This document shows, piece by piece, positions 6,242-7,834 of a stretch of 7,834 nucleotides of DNA; within the stretch, counting starts at the first letter, position 1, and every line of letters starts with the position of its first letter. The DNA is taken from the NCBI GenBank assembly GCA_021816565.1, contig JAKAXN010000208.1:1-7834 (forward strand), in the 5' to 3' direction. A program made the position numbers and the translations under genes. The notes below the pieces were generated by a model. The model worked only from the letters and a program-made list of their open reading frames with translations. It made no database searches and was not told the origin of the DNA. Source of the stretch: Actinomycetes bacterium. GTDB lineage: Bacteria > Actinomycetota > Acidimicrobiia > Acidimicrobiales > Palsa-688.

Positions 6242-7834
6242 GTGCGATCACTGGTGCACTGGAAGCGTAAGGCCGCCGCCCTGGGAGGCCTGGCCCTGAT
6301 GGCCGGCGGGCTGGTCGCCGCGGTTCCCCCTCCGGCGGCGGCCCTGCCGTCCACCCTCGACCTGGTCGGCCACGGCTGGGGACACGGCCGGGGCATGGGC
6401 CAGTACGGCGCCCTCGGCTACGCCCTGGACGGTTGGAGCTACCAGAAGATCCTCGGTTACTTCTACGGGGGCACCACCCTGGCCACCTCACCGGTCACCT
6501 CGATGACCGTCCGCCTCTCCGAACTGGACGGATCCAGCTCCGTCACGGTGTCGGCCCCGCAGGGGAGCCAGCTGATGGTGGACGGCAAGCCGGCCGGCAC
6601 GACGGCCAGCCTCACGCCCGGTCACTCCGCCACCTCCTCGGGGGGTGCCGACGTGATCGTGGCCGGCACCTGGTCCAACGGGCCGACCCGGGAGTTCGCC
6701 GGTCGGATCGTCTTCGCGCCCGCATCGGGGAGCCAGCCGGCCCAGGTGGACGACGTGGTGACCCTCGAGCAGTACGTGGAGGGGGTGGTGCCGCGCGAGT
6801 CGCCCGCCAGCTGGCCCCTGGCCGCTCTGGAGGCGCAGGCCGTGGCCGCCCGTTCCTACGCCCTGGCCTCCACCGGAAACGGCTCGGCGCCGATATGCGA
6901 CTCCCCCTACTGCCAGGTCTACGGCGGTGATCCCGCCCAGTACGGCGGCGGGGCCTACGTGTCCAACAGCAATGCCGCGGTGACCGACACCGCCGGGCAG
7001 GTCCTCGACTGCGGCTCCGACAGCGCCTGCGGGGCCCCCGGTGCGGTGGCCCTGACCGAGTACTCCTCCTCGACGGGCGGCTACACCGCCGGGGGCCCGT
7101 TCCCGGCCGTGCCCGACGCCGGCGACGCCACCCCGTCCAATCCCAACCATGACTGGTCGGCCACGCTCCCGTCGTCGGCCGTGCAGACCGCCTTCCCGTC
7201 GGTGGGAACCCTGCAGTCCGTCACGGTGCTGTCGCGAAACGGTTACGGCGACCTGGGCGGGCGCGTCGAGCAGATGGAGATCACCGGGTCGGCCGGCCAC
7301 CTGGCCGTGAGCGGGGCCCAGTTCGCCGCCGCGCTCGGCCTCAAGTCGGACTGGTTCGCCTTCACCAACGTGGCTCCTCCCGGCAGCGACACCGGCTACT
7401 GGGTCGTGGCGTCCAGCGGCGCCGTCTACCCCTTCGGGAGCGCCCCCTCCTACGGCTCCATGGCGGGCCGGACCCTGAGCGCCCCGGTTATCGGGATGGC
7501 CCCGACCGGCGACGGGGCCGGCTACTGGCTGGTGGCCGGTGACGGGGGGATCTTCAGCTTCGGCGACGCCCGGTTCTACGGTTCCACCGGCGGCCTGCAT
7601 CTCAACCAACCGGTCATAGGCATGGCTTCCACACCCGACTCCGGGGGCTACTGGCTGGTGGCCTCCGACGGGGGGATCTTCAGCTTCGGCGATGCCCGGT
7701 TCTACGGTTCCACCGGCGGCGTCCACCTGGTCAAGCCGGTGGTGGCCATGGCCCGTACCGCCGACGGTAAGGGCTACTGGCTGGTGGCCTCCGACGGGGG
7801 AGTGTTCAGCTACGGGGACGCCCGGTTCCACGGA
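6242..7834 (+). CDS. Secreted SpoIID/LytB-domain protein with C-terminal 42-residue repeats, 3' partial
   Basis: Open frame of 531 codons running off the right edge. SpoIID-family enzymes act on peptidoglycan: sporulation SpoIID is a lytic transglycosylase, and LytB was named as an amidase enhancer. Residues 1-34 are a signal peptide (basic MRSLVHWKRK, hydrophobic core, AAA cleavage near 34). GHGWGHGRGMGQYGALGYA (43-61) is the family's GHGxGMxQYGA motif, here before the main domain, as I recall for actinobacterial members. The core motif is YVEGVVPRESPASWP (178-192), with Glu186 the likely catalytic acid, then LEAQAVAARSYAL (196-208), CDSPYCQVYGG (219-229), a YSSSTGGYTAGG segment (274-285), NPNHDW (300-305) and SGAQFAAALGLKSDWF (357-372). 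Cysteines 219/224 and 257/263 may form disulfides. Repeats start at residue 385, matching those of the protease upstream, 94 bases away. No sporulation gene is visible, so a wall-remodelling role is more likely; substrate unproven. Confidence 0.93.
   Translation, partial: MRSLVHWKRKAAALGGLALMAGGLVAAVPPPAAALPSTLDLVGHGWGHGRGMGQYGALGYALDGWSYQKILGYFYGGTTLATSPVTSMTVRLSELDGSSSVTVSAPQGSQLMVDGKPAGTTASLTPGHSATSSGGADVIVAGTWSNGPTREFAGRIVFAPASGSQPAQVDDVVTLEQYVEGVVPRESPASWPLAALEAQAVAARSYALASTGNGSAPICDSPYCQVYGGDPAQYGGGAYVSNSNAAVTDTAGQVLDCGSDSACGAPGAVALTEYSSSTGGYTAGGPFPAVPDAGDATPSNPNHDWSATLPSSAVQTAFPSVGTLQSVTVLSRNGYGDLGGRVEQMEITGSAGHLAVSGAQFAAALGLKSDWFAFTNVAPPGSDTGYWVVASSGAVYPFGSAPSYGSMAGRTLSAPVIGMAPTGDGAGYWLVAGDGGIFSFGDARFYGSTGGLHLNQPVIGMASTPDSGGYWLVASDGGIFSFGDARFYGSTGGVHLVKPVVAMARTADGKGYWLVASDGGVFSYGDARFHG
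7394..7834 (+). repeat. Four 126-base repeats encoding propeller-like blades (SpoIID-protein C-terminus, cut by window end)
   Basis: Units start at 7394, 7520, 7646 and 7772; the last holds only 21 codons before the edge. The second and third are nearly identical in DNA from about 7550 to 7597 and 7676 to 7723 (one C/T difference at 7570/7696). The period and consensus match the subtilase repeats, and the core GCCCGGTTCTACGGTTC occurs in both genes. The total number of units is unknown. Confidence 0.85.

Noticed and set aside
5215..6396. 393-codon open frame on the - strand
   Set aside because: It is antisense to the subtilase C-terminus and the next leader, with repeats mirrored from the coding strand and no family signal.
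6488..7831. 447-codon open frame on the - strand
   Set aside because: It is the antisense of the SpoIID-domain gene; its apparent repeats are only the reverse image of the 126-base repeats.

Overview
The window looks like chromosomal DNA from a high-GC actinobacterium, most likely of the class Acidimicrobiia. The reasons are the strong preference for C or G at third codon positions, GTG and TTG starts, tightly packed genes, and two secreted proteins ending in a 42-residue repeat (GYWLVASDGG, then FGDA, then FYGSTGG, then KPVVGMA). From memory, that repeat is typical of secreted Acidimicrobiia proteins; no database was searched. Both window edges cut through genes. The right edge falls inside a repeat array.

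Left half (1-4145), glycosyltransferases in two converging pairs. On the + strand, a GT4-type glycosyltransferase missing its N-terminus overlaps by four bases (ATGA) a GT2 rhamnosyltransferase-like enzyme. On the - strand, a complete GT4 glycosyltransferase related to the first overlaps by four bases (TTGA) a 202-residue protein that resembles only the N-terminal half of a GT-B glycosyltransferase. The two pairs meet tail to tail and share the bases CTAG for both stop codons. The set suggests a locus that builds a surface glycan; the product cannot be named from this sequence.

Middle (4146-4200), a short divergent spacer that must hold the starts of transcription for both directions.

Right half (4201-7834), two secreted proteins on the + strand. 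The first is a subtilisin-family (S8) serine protease with signal peptide, propeptide, an intact catalytic triad and five C-terminal 42-residue repeats. After a 94-base gap with two possible hairpins comes a SpoIID/LytB-domain protein, a predicted peptidoglycan-acting enzyme, whose C-terminus carries at least four copies of the same repeat before the window ends. The repeat pattern reads like blades of a beta-propeller, and the protease seems to hold a closed five-blade ring. A plausible common theme is cell-envelope work: glycan assembly inside the cell, and a protease and a wall enzyme outside sharing one binding or anchoring module.

No RNA gene, mobile element, CRISPR array or phage gene was seen. 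The best leads are the shared propeller-like module on two different enzymes, the stand-alone half glycosyltransferase, the inserted block in the GT2 enzyme, and an 81-base perfect duplication inside the protease repeats.
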